From positions 1 to 22,730 of the forward strand of contig CAXIUT010000071.1 in NCBI GenBank assembly GCA_964035545.1: DNA of 22,730 nt, written 5' to 3'. This DNA comes from Bugula neritina (Eukaryota > Bryozoa > Gymnolaemata > Cheilostomatida > Bugulidae). The translations under genes were made by a program, and so were the position numbers. Numbering within the stretch: the first letter of the stretch is position 1; the number at the start of each line of letters is the position of its first letter. The notes beneath the pieces were generated by a model. The model saw only the letters and a list, made by a program, of their open reading frames with translations. It had not been told where the DNA came from and ran no database searches. Of the stretch, positions 8,136 to 18,129 are shown in pieces.

Positions 8136-11100
8136 TCAATCATATCTAATTTATAATCTTGATTTGATAATTGTATAGGGGTTGGGGTTGGGGTTGGGGT
8201 TGGGGTTGGGGTTGGGGTTGGGGTTGGGGTTGGGGTTGGGGTTGGGGTTGGGAGGGTAATATTAGGTTTATAGTCTCATTTTATTTGAAGTTTTTTTCGA
8301 AAGACTTGTATTTGGGGTATGTTTTTTTATCTCGAAGTATTGATTGTTGATTGTTTATAGAAGATTATGAGGTTTATTTGTATTTTTTGGTTTTATTTTG
8401 ATGGTTTGTGATAGTTTTAGTTTTTATTTTGAATATTTTTTTTAATATAAAAAGTGTGTTTATTATGGTAGAATTGTTTATGTTTTTAATTTATTTTTAA
8501 TTATTTTATTCTTTTTGTTTTTACTATTTGATCTCTTTCTCTTTTTTCCTTTCTTTTTAGGTTTACTTTTAGAAAAAGAACGATTGTTGATATCATAGCT
8601 ACAATCTTCTGAAAGACTAGTTTCAATGGACTATTTAAGTTTGATTTAGGTAGATTTAGTATTAAGAGTATGAAGAATGACAGTTAGAGTTATTTTTTTG
8701 GAAGATGCTATTTTGAATGGGAATTGATTTTAATACTATTTGATGAGAGTTGATGTTTCTTAGCAGATAGGTAGATATTTTTTAATAATATAAATGCTAA
8801 GTACAACATTAATTAGTATACTTTTTTAATCTATATTTTTATTACTTTATTTTTGTATATTGTAGATTTGGTTTAGTTGATGGAATGTTAAAGTATTAAT
8901 TATTTTTATTTGATTCATTTGATCTGTTTTGTTGTTTTTATTTTATTCTTCAAAAAGATTCAATTTTAGTTATGAAAGCTATCTGAAGGATATTATCTTA
9001 GACCTTTATTTGTTTTGTTTATTTGATATTTGGCTTTGATTTTGGAGCATTTCAGTGATTAATTTTTAAATTACTGACTTTTTAATAGATAGAATATTCT
9101 TTTTATTATTAAAATGCTATCTTAATTAGCAAAGTGTTATCAATTAGTCTAATTATGATTTTTACTCATTACTCACACCTTTTATTTGATTTTATCTGTT
9201 TTGAAAAGAGTAAAGAGAACGAACTAAGTCAAATATTTTTAAAACTGAAGCTAAACTGACCTAAATAGCATGAATTGATAGACTGACAGTACTGAGATAA
9301 TGATAGAATTTAACTAATTGAAACTACCAGTTCCACAAAGAGTTAAATATAGTGCCTTTCATTGTTTACTATTCTTCTGCATCCATGAAGCCTAGTTTGA
9401 TTTTTTATTATTCAATCTAATTGACTATTATGTTGACAGCTGAAAGTAATATTTAACTTGCCAGTTCTTCTTTCTTATTCTTTACTTGAATTAATGCTTT
9501 GTTATACAATATCTTTAGTTAGTTTTTCTTTATATTTCTTTTTACTACTGGATTATCTTGATGAAGAGAAGTGAGCTGTTTATGGAGATGGCTGATAGCT
9601 TCTTGCAGAGATAGGAGTTAGTTGTACTTTTGTTGGGTGAATAGACTATGGGCTCTTCTTTAGGCTTATCTGATTCGTTTGGGTATGTCAGCTGGATATT
9701 ATAGGAGGTACTTACAGGGAGAGGATTCGTAGTAGTGTAGTTATTGCATTCGAAGAAAGGTATAATTATAAAGAATAAAGAAAAATATCATTTACCCATA
9801 GTTTATTGACTCTAAGATCTTTATGATTCTTTTAATGAAACTGTGTCTCCTATCTAGACTCCACTTTTTTATAATTTTTAAGTGAATTGTATGTTTTTAT
9901 TTTATGTTCTTTTTATCCAAGGGGCTTCTATCTTCTTTTCTATTGATTTTGGACTGAGTTCTTATAAAATAAATTATGCAGATATTGGCAACTGAAGAGA
10001 TGGTTTTGGAAAACGCGGAAAAGGAATACTAGGTCTAAGAAAGATTCTTATCTAAACTTATTATTTATTTCTCAAACTAATGGAACGATAGGGAAGATAG
10101 TTTGAAAGTAATTTTGAACAGTTGAAGCCTAGTGTTTATTTGAGATCTGGAAGACATTAATCTTGATCAAAGTTTATCTGTTAGAGTTTATTCATGGTTT
10201 CTTTGACACCGAATTTGTCTTATTTTCCTACTAGAGCTTTGAGAGCAAGGATGGCTTTGGGTTGTTAGTTAATAAGCAAAATACAAAATACCCAAATTGT
10301 ATCTAAGAAGTGCTTGCGTATTTTATTATTAACAAGTGAAGAGTTCTCTTTGCAAGTATTTAAGCAAGATACAATATTTTTATTCCACATATAATTCCAG
10401 GCAAATGATCCATTTTTGGTAGCTATCTTGTAGAAAGCAATCCTATGGAAAGCTGATATGTAAATTCATGATATTATTTTTAGATTACTAATTGAGATAC
10501 TGTCCTTCGAATGCACTTTGAATGATAGTACCTGATATTCCACCTTAACTGAACTATCCTTCATAGATAGCGATAGCCTATGACATCATTTTGGTTTAGT
10601 TGGTTTGATTTTATATTTTATTTATTGAACGGATGGCTTAGTCATATGCGCCATTCGAAAATAATATCTTTGACACCCATAAAGATATCTAGTCTTGTTT
10701 TGTTTATAGCTAGATATATTTTTGGAGATCTTAAAAACAGTTTTAAACTAGTATGTCGTTTTTACCCTTTGATTATTTCTATAAAGAATGTTCTTGTTGG
10801 TTTGTTTATTTTAAATGGACTGATTTCATTAGAACTTTTACTGAGTCTTATTAGTTATTTTTTTATTAACTTAAAAGTAAAAATGCTATGCTTCTGCCTA
10901 ATAAAATCTAAGGCTGTTTTTATTCTAGTATAAGGCCTGCACTAAACTATTTGATTGCTTCATAGTAGTTACCTAATTTGATTTAGAGGACACCTTTGAT
11001 CCATAGCCATTTCCATGAACAATCTTCTGCTACTTTTAGTGCCCGATCTAGCTACTATTTACTCTAATTCAATCTGCTCAGTAACAATAAAATCAATGAT

Positions 11101-12934
11101 TTAAAATAAAGAGCTAAAGGATGTGAGCCAATAACAGAGTGATAGTTTTCCATTAATTATAGAGTAGACTATAATATTTATTTGAAAGAGGCTTAATTTT
11201 ATCCTAGCTAATCTTATCTATCTTTCCCTTCTATTGCCAACTTTACTAATAGAGATACTTTATACAATAAAGGCTATACAGGTATTTTGCCATATTTATG
11301 ATAGTATAAATCAGTACAAGCACCGTATTTTGATAAGGCATCATCTTGCATCTCATTCTCTGCCATCAGTAGTCCCTAGCAAAGATATTTGTTATATGAG
11401 ATATCGGATTATCTACCGAATACGTCTTTGAGATAATTTTAGTATTATTAATAGGTATCAAGGGCTGCAAAGAAGTTGTTTTGGAAGAATTATCCGTAAG
11501 CTTTGAATAACAAAATTAAAGGATAGATAAATTATTTTTATCTGCCTACATAGAGTTACTATTATTTTTAGTTTATGTATTATGTTTGTACTCTTTGTTG
11601 ATCTTTTTTTGAATGGCTTATTATCTTAGTTCTCACTCGAGTTGACTATATTTTAGGGACTTTTCTTAAAACTGATTTAGTTGAAAAATATCTCAATTTA
11701 TTTCCTCCTTATTTCTATATTGATTTTGATATTTTGGCTTTTGCTCCAGGACTACCCACAACCAAGGCCTTTCTTATTTAAGATGTCTAGTTGTATCTTG
11801 ATTTAGGTTGTGAATTTTATCTTTTTATTTTTTGCAACTTTTTGTTATCTTCATTTCTTTTAACGTCTGTAAATATTTTAGTAAGAATTGTAACTCCTTC
11901 ATTATAGTTTGATTTGATTATATACATGAATGCCTATACTACAGTACCCCACTAGTCCATCTTTATGTTACAAATTTAACCCAACTTTACAACATTTAAA
12001 GCCTAGTAAAATTGATTGTTCTAAAGATAGAGTTGTAATAATTTTTTGTATGCTTTCTTCATCAAATTTATGTTTCCTTGAACTCGTAAAGAATATTCAA
12101 GATGAAGAAGACCTTATTATCTTTTTTATAACTTTATTTAACAACATCCTAGATAATAATAATAGTCACAACTCTTAGAATATTGTCCCTTGCCCACCTA
12201 CAATAAATAGTGATAACTTTAAGGCCATCTCTAGAGTTGATACAAACATATTCCAACTTTCAATTCCATCTAATGTCTGAGGACTTCAGTCCCTTAGTGA
12301 TGTCCTAACAGTTATATTCCTCTTAAGTATGGACCAAGGGCTTTATCTGGTTTTCCTTGAGCTCGATAGCAATCTCCAAGCGAGTGATGAGCTAGAAAGG
12401 TGGCTGTTGATTTATCGATAAGAGCTTTGAAATCTTGTTATGCTCTGTGGTAGTATTTGAGAAGGAGATAGAGTTTTCCTCGAAAGCAGATGGCTTATTC
12501 GAATCCTTAATATCTACGGATGCATTAGTTGACAATATCGAGGCTTTAAGTTACTCTTCCTTGATAGATAGTTTTTTACCCATTTTGTTGAGAGACATTG
12601 CTGATAGTAACATGGCATTAGGTTTGTTTTGATACTAATCTGCAATAATGGACAGATGGCTGAGGGCATTTTAGACTTGTCCAACTTTGAGTTCTGATAC
12701 TGCGCAAAGGTAGAGAGCCTAGTTGTGTCTTGGGTTATTTGAAAGGAACTGATGAAACAACTTGACTGCTTATTTGAGGTCTCCTTGGTTATTATAGATA
12801 TTTTTTGCTGAGATGAGGAGTGAGTCGTTTTCTGTCAGGAGAGAGGACGACTTTTTAGGGGAACGAGGTTCTTTTTTATCTTTGTTAGATGAGATAGCAA
12901 GAGATTTGTTTCTTTTGTGGACGTTGAAATTCAT
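8136..12934 (-). CDS. Large TPR-repeat protein, Gln-rich, exon model partly uncertain
   Basis: The start is the ATG at 12934 (MNFNVHKRNKSLAISSNKDK). A 20-nt intron (12560-12579) is certain: it joins two TPR halves (SLNKMG to RVTQSLD). TPR helices are clear at about 58-115, 170-200 (ATFLAHHSLGDCYRAQGKPD), and again after a basic linker (LWIKGVLQIKLGNYYEAIKQ, then FSNGAYDQAIRSINKIQ). My model adds a 37-nt intron (10255-10291) and a 104-nt pyrimidine-rich intron (9692-9795), giving about 1545 residues and removing the in-frame TGA at 10167. If neither is used, two ORFs result: 10167-12934 (915 residues) and 8136-10157 (673 residues). The last 400 residues are AT-driven Lys/Asn/Gln sequence and are less sure. 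The frame reads through the telomeric array as Pro-Asn repeats to the TGA at 8136-8138. TPR arrays are protein-protein scaffolds, often ciliary; the partner is unknown. Confidence 0.6.
8178..8252. repeat. Interstitial telomeric array, (GGGGTT)n
   Basis: 75 bases of perfect G4T2 repeat lie inside the window, similar in length to the two terminal arrays (93 and 92 bases). The orientation is that of a right-hand chromosome end, so it caps 1-8252 as a small chromosome but gives the sequence to its right no cap. Sequence continues as GGGAGGGTAATATTAGG. It may be an alternative telomere-addition point, a real interstitial array, or an assembly join. Confidence 0.97.
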
Positions 12935-12995
12935 TCTATGATGTTTATTATATATGATCAAATCAAAAGGAAAATTGGATTGTTAATGTGAGAAA

Positions 12996-13984
12996 TCAAT
13001 CATTGAATTGCTTAGATTATCCGTTAGCCCATCGATATAAGTACCTACCTGATAATCTTCCCTAAGGATTGTCCAAAAACTATCCTTCAGCTCTGTCTCC
13101 TATTCCGAATTCATATAATCCTCTTTGTCTGATGACTCGGCCATCTCTAATCATCACTATTCCATCAAACTTATCTCCGTTATCGTATGTAAGGTTTCCT
13201 TTGAGTTATAGACTGTTGTTTCCATTGTAATCTGAGGTAAAATCTCCTCTGAGAAGTACTTTTCCAAATTTTATAACTCCATCTCCTCGAATACTATCAT
13301 TGTCAAAGCATCCTTCATAGACAGCTCCTTTCCAGTGATATATTCCTCTTCCATGCTTTTTACCTTTGACTAACGATCCTTAATACCTTCCCAACTCGAC
13401 ATTGTATTCATCATAATAGGTTACTTTTCCTTGTTGTAGTTCGTCTGATTGCCAGTTGCCTTCGTAGACTTGTGTATATCCATTTTATGTTTTTCTGAGT
13501 GATCCAAGTCCTTATCTATAATCTTTTTCCCAGTTCCCTACAAACTACCCATTTTTAAATGTCAACTTTCCTTTCCCACTTTTGAAATCATTAAGCCAGT
13601 ATCCAAAGTAATGTGCATTGTTGGGGTAGTAATGTAGTCCTAGTTGTGACTTTTTTCCGTTTTACCAGGCTCCATAGTAGATCATTTGTCCTTTTTAATA
13701 CTAAAATTTTCCTAGTTTTCCAATTCCATTGAACTTTCCATTGAGGAAATCACCGAGATAGATGATTTGGCTATTGGGATCATAGTTATGAAAGACGTAG
13801 ACGCCCATTCCTTCCATTTTTTTATTTTTCCACTCTCCGATATACCTATCTCCATTTCTAAAAACATAAAGTCCAAAATCGTCTTTAACAGAAGAGTGGC
13901 ATTATCCCAACTAACACTGCAAATCTTTTGTTTATCTTTATATTTTGGCAACTATCTAACACTACATTTACATTTTTATTTCAT
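12996..13984 (-). CDS. MORN-repeat protein
   Basis: 322 residues with one 20-nt intron (13952-13971) and its TGA at 12996-12998. The start ATG at 13984 gives MKQKFAKIQRQTKDLQ. From about residue 35 the protein is a chain of MORN repeats, with the pattern YxGxW/F-x5-GxGxY: GLYVFRNGDRYIGEWKNKK, IYLGDFLNGKFNGIGK, AHYFGYWLNDFKSGKG, VYEGNWQSDELQQGK, YQGSLVKGKKHGRGIYHW, VYEGCFDNDSIRGDG and LTYDNGDKFDGIVMIRDGR, at least eight in all. MORN proteins bind phosphoinositides or serve as scaffolds at membranes, cilia and division sites; which applies here is unknown. The stop is 61 bases upstream of the TPR gene's start on the same strand. Confidence 0.92.
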
Positions 13985-14222
13985 GAAGAGAAAGCTGTCG
14001 ACTTCTTACTGGAAATTGAGAGTAGGTTGTAGATATTTTTATTATTGGTTGCCTTTAAGATGACTATGTCTATCATCTGGTCGATAGGTACTGTGCACTT
14101 GTTTTAGTCCACTTATTTACTATCGTTTGAGGAGTTAGTTTCTTTGGCCTAAACTGGTTTTACTCATGCGTTAGAGTATAATTTAATATCTCTATGATAG
14201 GTTGATGTAATAATTAGATTGA
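13985..14222. promoter_or_regulatory. Divergent intergenic region between MORN and CCCH/WD genes
   Basis: 238 bases separate the two start codons. Base composition is less AT-biased than other gaps. I found no tRNA-like arms or extra exon that keeps frame with either gene. Confidence 0.5.
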
Positions 14223-15766
14223 ATGTAAAGAGGAGGGGGATTTAATAGTCGACCTTGTAAATTTGGAGCTGATTGTCGAAAGTTAGCTACTGGAACTTGT
14301 ACTTTCTATCATCCGCCTAACCAACAACCTAACATGAATCAACCTGCCCAACACGGTCAATGGGAACAGCAAGGAAATCCTAAAGGAACTGGTTTTGGAC
14401 ATCACAAAAAAAACTAATACAACAACTACAATAATAACTACAATGGACCACCTCAAAACTATCCTAATAAATTTACTTAACCTAACCATTACCAACCTGG
14501 TCATAATCAACCTGGTCATAACCAACCGGGTCATAATCAACCGGGTCATAATCAACCGGGTCATCAAAATCCTCGATTCGGGAATGATCGACCGCCTCGT
14601 ACTGACGATCCTGTATAGCGTCAACTGTGTAAGATGTATCATTTGGGACTTGAGTGTAAATTCGGGTAGAAGTGTCGAGGTAAGCATGGTTTTTTGATAA
14701 ATAATTCATAGCTGATAAATCGATTTCAGATGATGAGAAATGTGCCTTTAGGTTTGATAACTCGATTGACTAAATTTATAAATGGAGGGAAAGAATATTT
14801 TGCTATGAGAAATGACAATACCATTAACTTCTTTCAATTCAGCTGCTAAACCAAACAACTAGCAGATGTGTTTAAATACTAGTTGCCCTGTAAAGATAAA
14901 AAATACAATTTTTACGATCACAAAAATTAAATTATTTACTTTTCTACATAAAATCCTTTAACTCATTTTGAGGATATGGGTTTTTATAACTGTTTGACTC
15001 AACAGTATTGTTTCATATAAAATTCACATGTAGGTAAGATAACAGGTATGGCTCATCTAAAATAAAATGTTCTCATTACTAGTTCTATGAATACTTAACT
15101 CAAAGTATGGAATATATCAGAAAATAACTAAATCAAGTTCTACCACTAGGCTACTTAACTCTTAAAAAGTAGTTTTAATCCTCTAAATGCCAACATTGAA
15201 CTCTACTTTGTTGATGTTAATCAAATAAATGGCATGCTAATAGTTAGTATTGGAACATCTGATGGAAGAGTCTTGTTCTTCTTAGGATAAACTCTCGAAT
15301 TTAAACAAGTTCAACTTGGTTAGCAGTACGTAACATATTTTATATCGAGGCTAAAGTATTTAAGTTGAGGTATTCGACTCGGCATGAGGTGCCTACAGCT
15401 TTGGTTCTAACCTGGAACCAACAAAAAACTTTCTCTAGCATCATGGAAGTAGATCTTGGCAATTTCCAAATACGCGCTTTGGTTGAGGTGAAGACGACTG
15501 AAGATCAACCCAAGGCAATGCTATGCCAATTTTAAATGATACATGGCTACCTGATGGTGGCCAACTTGAATGGGTTTGTTTCCATTTACGGATACCCTGA
15601 TTCTTCTCAAAAGCTGGGTGGATTTATCCATCAAAATCCAATAAGTGACATGATTGCTTCAGAACAGGAGCTGTCAACTACAAAAATAAAAATAAAAACA
15701 CTGTTTATCTTGTAAAAGAAAACAGAACAACGTTAAGGATCTCTAGGGATCTACGTGCTTAAATGA
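14223..15766 (+). CDS. CCCH zinc-finger protein with WD-like C-terminal domain
   Basis: 507 residues with one 20-nt intron (15330-15349). The ATG at 14223 directly follows an in-frame TGA, fixing the start. Two zinc fingers are visible: C12-x5-C18-x7-C26-x3-H30 and a canonical C136-x8-C145-x5-C151-x3-H155. Between them lies an Asn/Gln/Gly-rich linker with five NQPGH repeats. From about residue 160 on there are beta-strand repeats of WD40 type, the clearest being MAHLKQNVLITSSMNTQLKVWNI near residue 276, and ANLNGFVSIYGYPD later. The CCCH plus WD order resembles plant ZFWD proteins and suggests RNA binding with a propeller scaffold (inference). The stop is the TGA at 15764-15766. Confidence 0.87.
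14489..14563 (+). repeat. 15-bp coding repeat (NQPGH)
   Basis: Five consecutive 15-base units encode the pentapeptide Asn-Gln-Pro-Gly-His. Silent changes CCT/CCG and AAT/AAC separate the copies, so the repeat is held at the protein level or is recent and slightly diverged. The bounds are approximate. Confidence 0.85.
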
Positions 15767-15796
15767 TCATCATCACATTAACCATCCATTCCTCAC

Positions 15797-15940
15797 ATAT
15801 TTATCACTTTATTGTTTCTTATATTTATCACTTTATTGTTTCTTATATTTATCACTTTATTGTTTCTTATATTTATCACTTTATTGTTTCTTATATTTAT
15901 CACTTTATTGTTTCTTATATTTATCACTTTATTGTTTCTT
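15797..15940. repeat. 24-bp minisatellite, six perfect copies
   Basis: Six identical tandem copies of a 24-base unit (starting ATATTTATCACTTTATTG) lie in the 219-base gap between the CCCH/WD gene and the CDC14 gene. All six are identical. The unit is a multiple of three, so open frames appear on both strands, but no start or splice pattern supports a gene here. It lies 46 bases before the CDC14 start codon and could affect that promoter. Confidence 0.95.
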
Positions 15941-15985
15941 TTGTTAGTTATACCTAATATGTTCTTTGCCTGATAAGTTAATATA

Positions 15986-17303
15986 ATGAATATAATGCTA
16001 GACAGGAATATTCCCAAGACAGTGATCCCTATTATTCCTCGTATCTTTTGTTCTATGTAGAAAAGTTCTACTACTTGGCTGATCTCAATCCTCCTAAAGA
16101 TATTCCTAATGCTTTCTTCTTTAATGTTGACAATGTACCTAGTCCTTTATTTAGGATCTAGTCTATGAAGGCTTCTTTTAAGATTTTGGACCTTTGAATC
16201 TATCTAAAATTTGGAAATATATTAACTAGGTCTCTAAGTTTTTAAGTGATCCTAAGTTCAAAAAAAATATTTTCTATCATTTTACCTCCACTCATTACAC
16301 CAAATGCACCAACTCTGCTCTTCTTGTCTGTTGCTACTTGGTACTACTTTAAATATTTAGATGGTAGCGATGAACAAGACAGCTGAGTAGGCATTTTAGC
16401 CTTTCAAGCAAGTGTAATTTAAGGCGTTTCGAGATGCAGGGTATGGTCAATGTACTTACAAATGCACAGTATTGATGTTTTTAATTAGATTTTGGATTGT
16501 CTTAAAGGTCTGCAGTATGCTATGAAGTTAGGATGGTTTAATTATAAAAAATTCGATTTGGTTGAATATGAACACTACTAGAGGATATAGAATGGAGACA
16601 TGCATTGGATAATTCCACATAAATTTGTAGCAATGAGTTCACCATACGATAAATCAAAAGATAATCATGATGTATGTCTGTTTTTATCAAGAATTCAGCT
16701 TTTAGTCCCAACGATTATATCCCTGCCTTTAAAAAACTAGGAGTTTCTGCTGTAATAAGACTTAATAATCAAACTTATGACAGCAATCAGTTCAAATAAA
16801 AGGGAGTCAGACATTATGACCTCTTCTTTACTGATGGAACTTGCCCTTCCAAAGAAATTGTTGATTAGTTCTTGAATATTGCATAAAAATAACCTGGAAT
16901 CATAGCTGTTCATTGTAAAGCTGGGCTAGGAAGGACTGGAACTCTTATTGGATGCTATGCCATTAAACATTATCATTTTAATGCTGCTGATTTTATTGGC
17001 TGGATTAGGCTTTGTCGACCTGGATCTGTTTTAGGTCCTCAGCAATTTTTTTTATTAGAAATGGAATAAAAACTTAAAATATCTGGTGATAATTCACCTC
17101 TATGGGGCGATACTAAGTTAAAATTAACTTAGTTATAAGTAGCTCAGCAGTTAAAGGTATTAATGGTGATATATTAGAGTTTAAGTATCAGTAACAAAGG
17201 GAAGATGAGTGAATAGTAGAAGGTAATCGGGTTGAAAGGGTAGAAGAATCAAGGAAACAAGTTGGTTTAAGCTAAAAAAAAGCACTAAATCAAAAAGATG
17301 TGA
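15986..17303 (+). CDS. CDC14: CDC14-type dual-specificity protein phosphatase
   Basis: 405 residues with five introns of exactly 20 nt (16041-16060, 16135-16154, 16341-16360, 16469-16488, 16672-16691). The ATG at 15986 is the first that reaches the coding frame through intron 1. Hallmarks are FFFNVDN near residue 37, DFGPLNL near residue 53, [11 protein letters not shown], and the active site [10 protein letters not shown] near residues 276-285 with Cys277 as nucleophile, Arg283 for phosphate binding and Asp250 (FFTDGT) as general acid. CDC14 removes phosphate from CDK sites to drive mitotic exit, and in some ciliated cells acts at basal bodies. The catalytic core looks complete. The last 50 residues are basic and Gln-rich; the short tail lacks the long extension of animal CDC14. 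Confidence 0.95.
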
Positions 17304-17331
17304 TATTTATTTACTCAAAAATAATTTAGTT

Positions 17332-18090
17332 ATGACAGGTATTTTAGATTGTTCTTAGATATTTTTGTTAGATAATATTATAGTTGGCATATCTATGGGA
17401 TTTCTTGCAAAATTTAACTCATTTACTGATGGATTTGCTAAACTGACTCTTATAGTCTTGGCTTTTCTTTTGGCTTCGATACCCATTGTCTTTCTTCTGG
17501 GAAACGAAAAGATTCATCATCAGAAATGGCATGATGGTCTTTCTTAGTATTCTGATAGAGAACAACAAATCAAAGAGGCTAAAAATGTTGATTTTGCTAA
17601 TATTTATTTGAAAGATGATGGAAATTTGGGTAAAAAGGATATCCAGAAAACACTTGAATTAGCAGATTATATATGTTATCAGTTGGATGAACAAGGTGAA
17701 ACGGTAGTTAGGAGAAATTTGTAGTTGAAGAGTAAGAAAAAGAGTAAAAAAGGAAATTAAGTTGATATGCCTCATTTCAAGGTGTCTCATACTTTGCTTT
17801 AAGAGCCTCCGCTTAGCGATTTGAAAGACGCTATATCTGAGTATATTGACTTTTAACACTACTCATTAAGTGGTAAATATTACGTGATTGTTAATTTTGG
17901 GTCAATGTAGTCTCATCTTCTTGAGGAAATATAAAAAATAAAAGACCATAATCCTTATTACAAGTTCATTGTTGTGAGTGCTTTTCCTATCAAACATCAA
18001 CTATTTGCATAAAAAGTCATTTAATAAGTATAAAATACTTAAACTATAAACGCAGAAGAGCCTTAGCCATAAGAGAACTAGTAGTTGTGA
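17332..18090 (+). CDS. Single-pass membrane protein, unknown function
   Basis: An intron-free frame of 252 residues starts at the ATG at 17332 (MTGILDCSQIFLLDNIIVG). One hydrophobic segment spans about residues 38-58 (LTLIVLAFLLASIPIVFLLG). It is followed by a soluble region with a Lys-rich loop (LKSKKKSKKGNQ) and a possible alpha/beta segment (GKYYVIVNFGSMQSHLLEEI, then YKFIVVSAFP). The tail is Gln/Glu-rich. No family recognised. A perfect 20-nt GTA...TAG string lies in codons 3-9 (17339-17358), but removing it would destroy the frame, so I left it in. Its end faces the convergent coiled-coil gene 39 bases away. Confidence 0.72.
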
Positions 18091-18129
18091 TGTGATAATT
18101 GATGATAATAATTATATTTATACTAATAA

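Noticed and set aside
10167-10169. TGA as a sense codon (Trp/Cys or Sec)
   Set aside because: All conserved Trp in CCT3, CDC14 and the chromodomain use TGG, and no recognised gene has an internal TGA. A spliced model removes this one.
10580-10933. Hydrophobic plus-strand ORF of about 117 residues
   Set aside because: It is antisense to the TPR gene, whose minus-strand frame reads as clear helical repeats here. In AT-rich DNA, antisense frames look hydrophobic.
13985-14222. Possible tRNA gene in the divergent gap
   Set aside because: No T-loop or acceptor pairing could be found on either strand by eye.
14489-14563. CRISPR-like short repeats
   Set aside because: The repeats have no spacers and lie in frame inside a zinc-finger protein.
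15763-15957. Repeat ORFs (YHFIVSYI on one strand, NNKVINIR on the other)
   Set aside because: Both come from the 24-bp minisatellite, whose length is a multiple of three. No start context, splice or downstream coding supports a protein.
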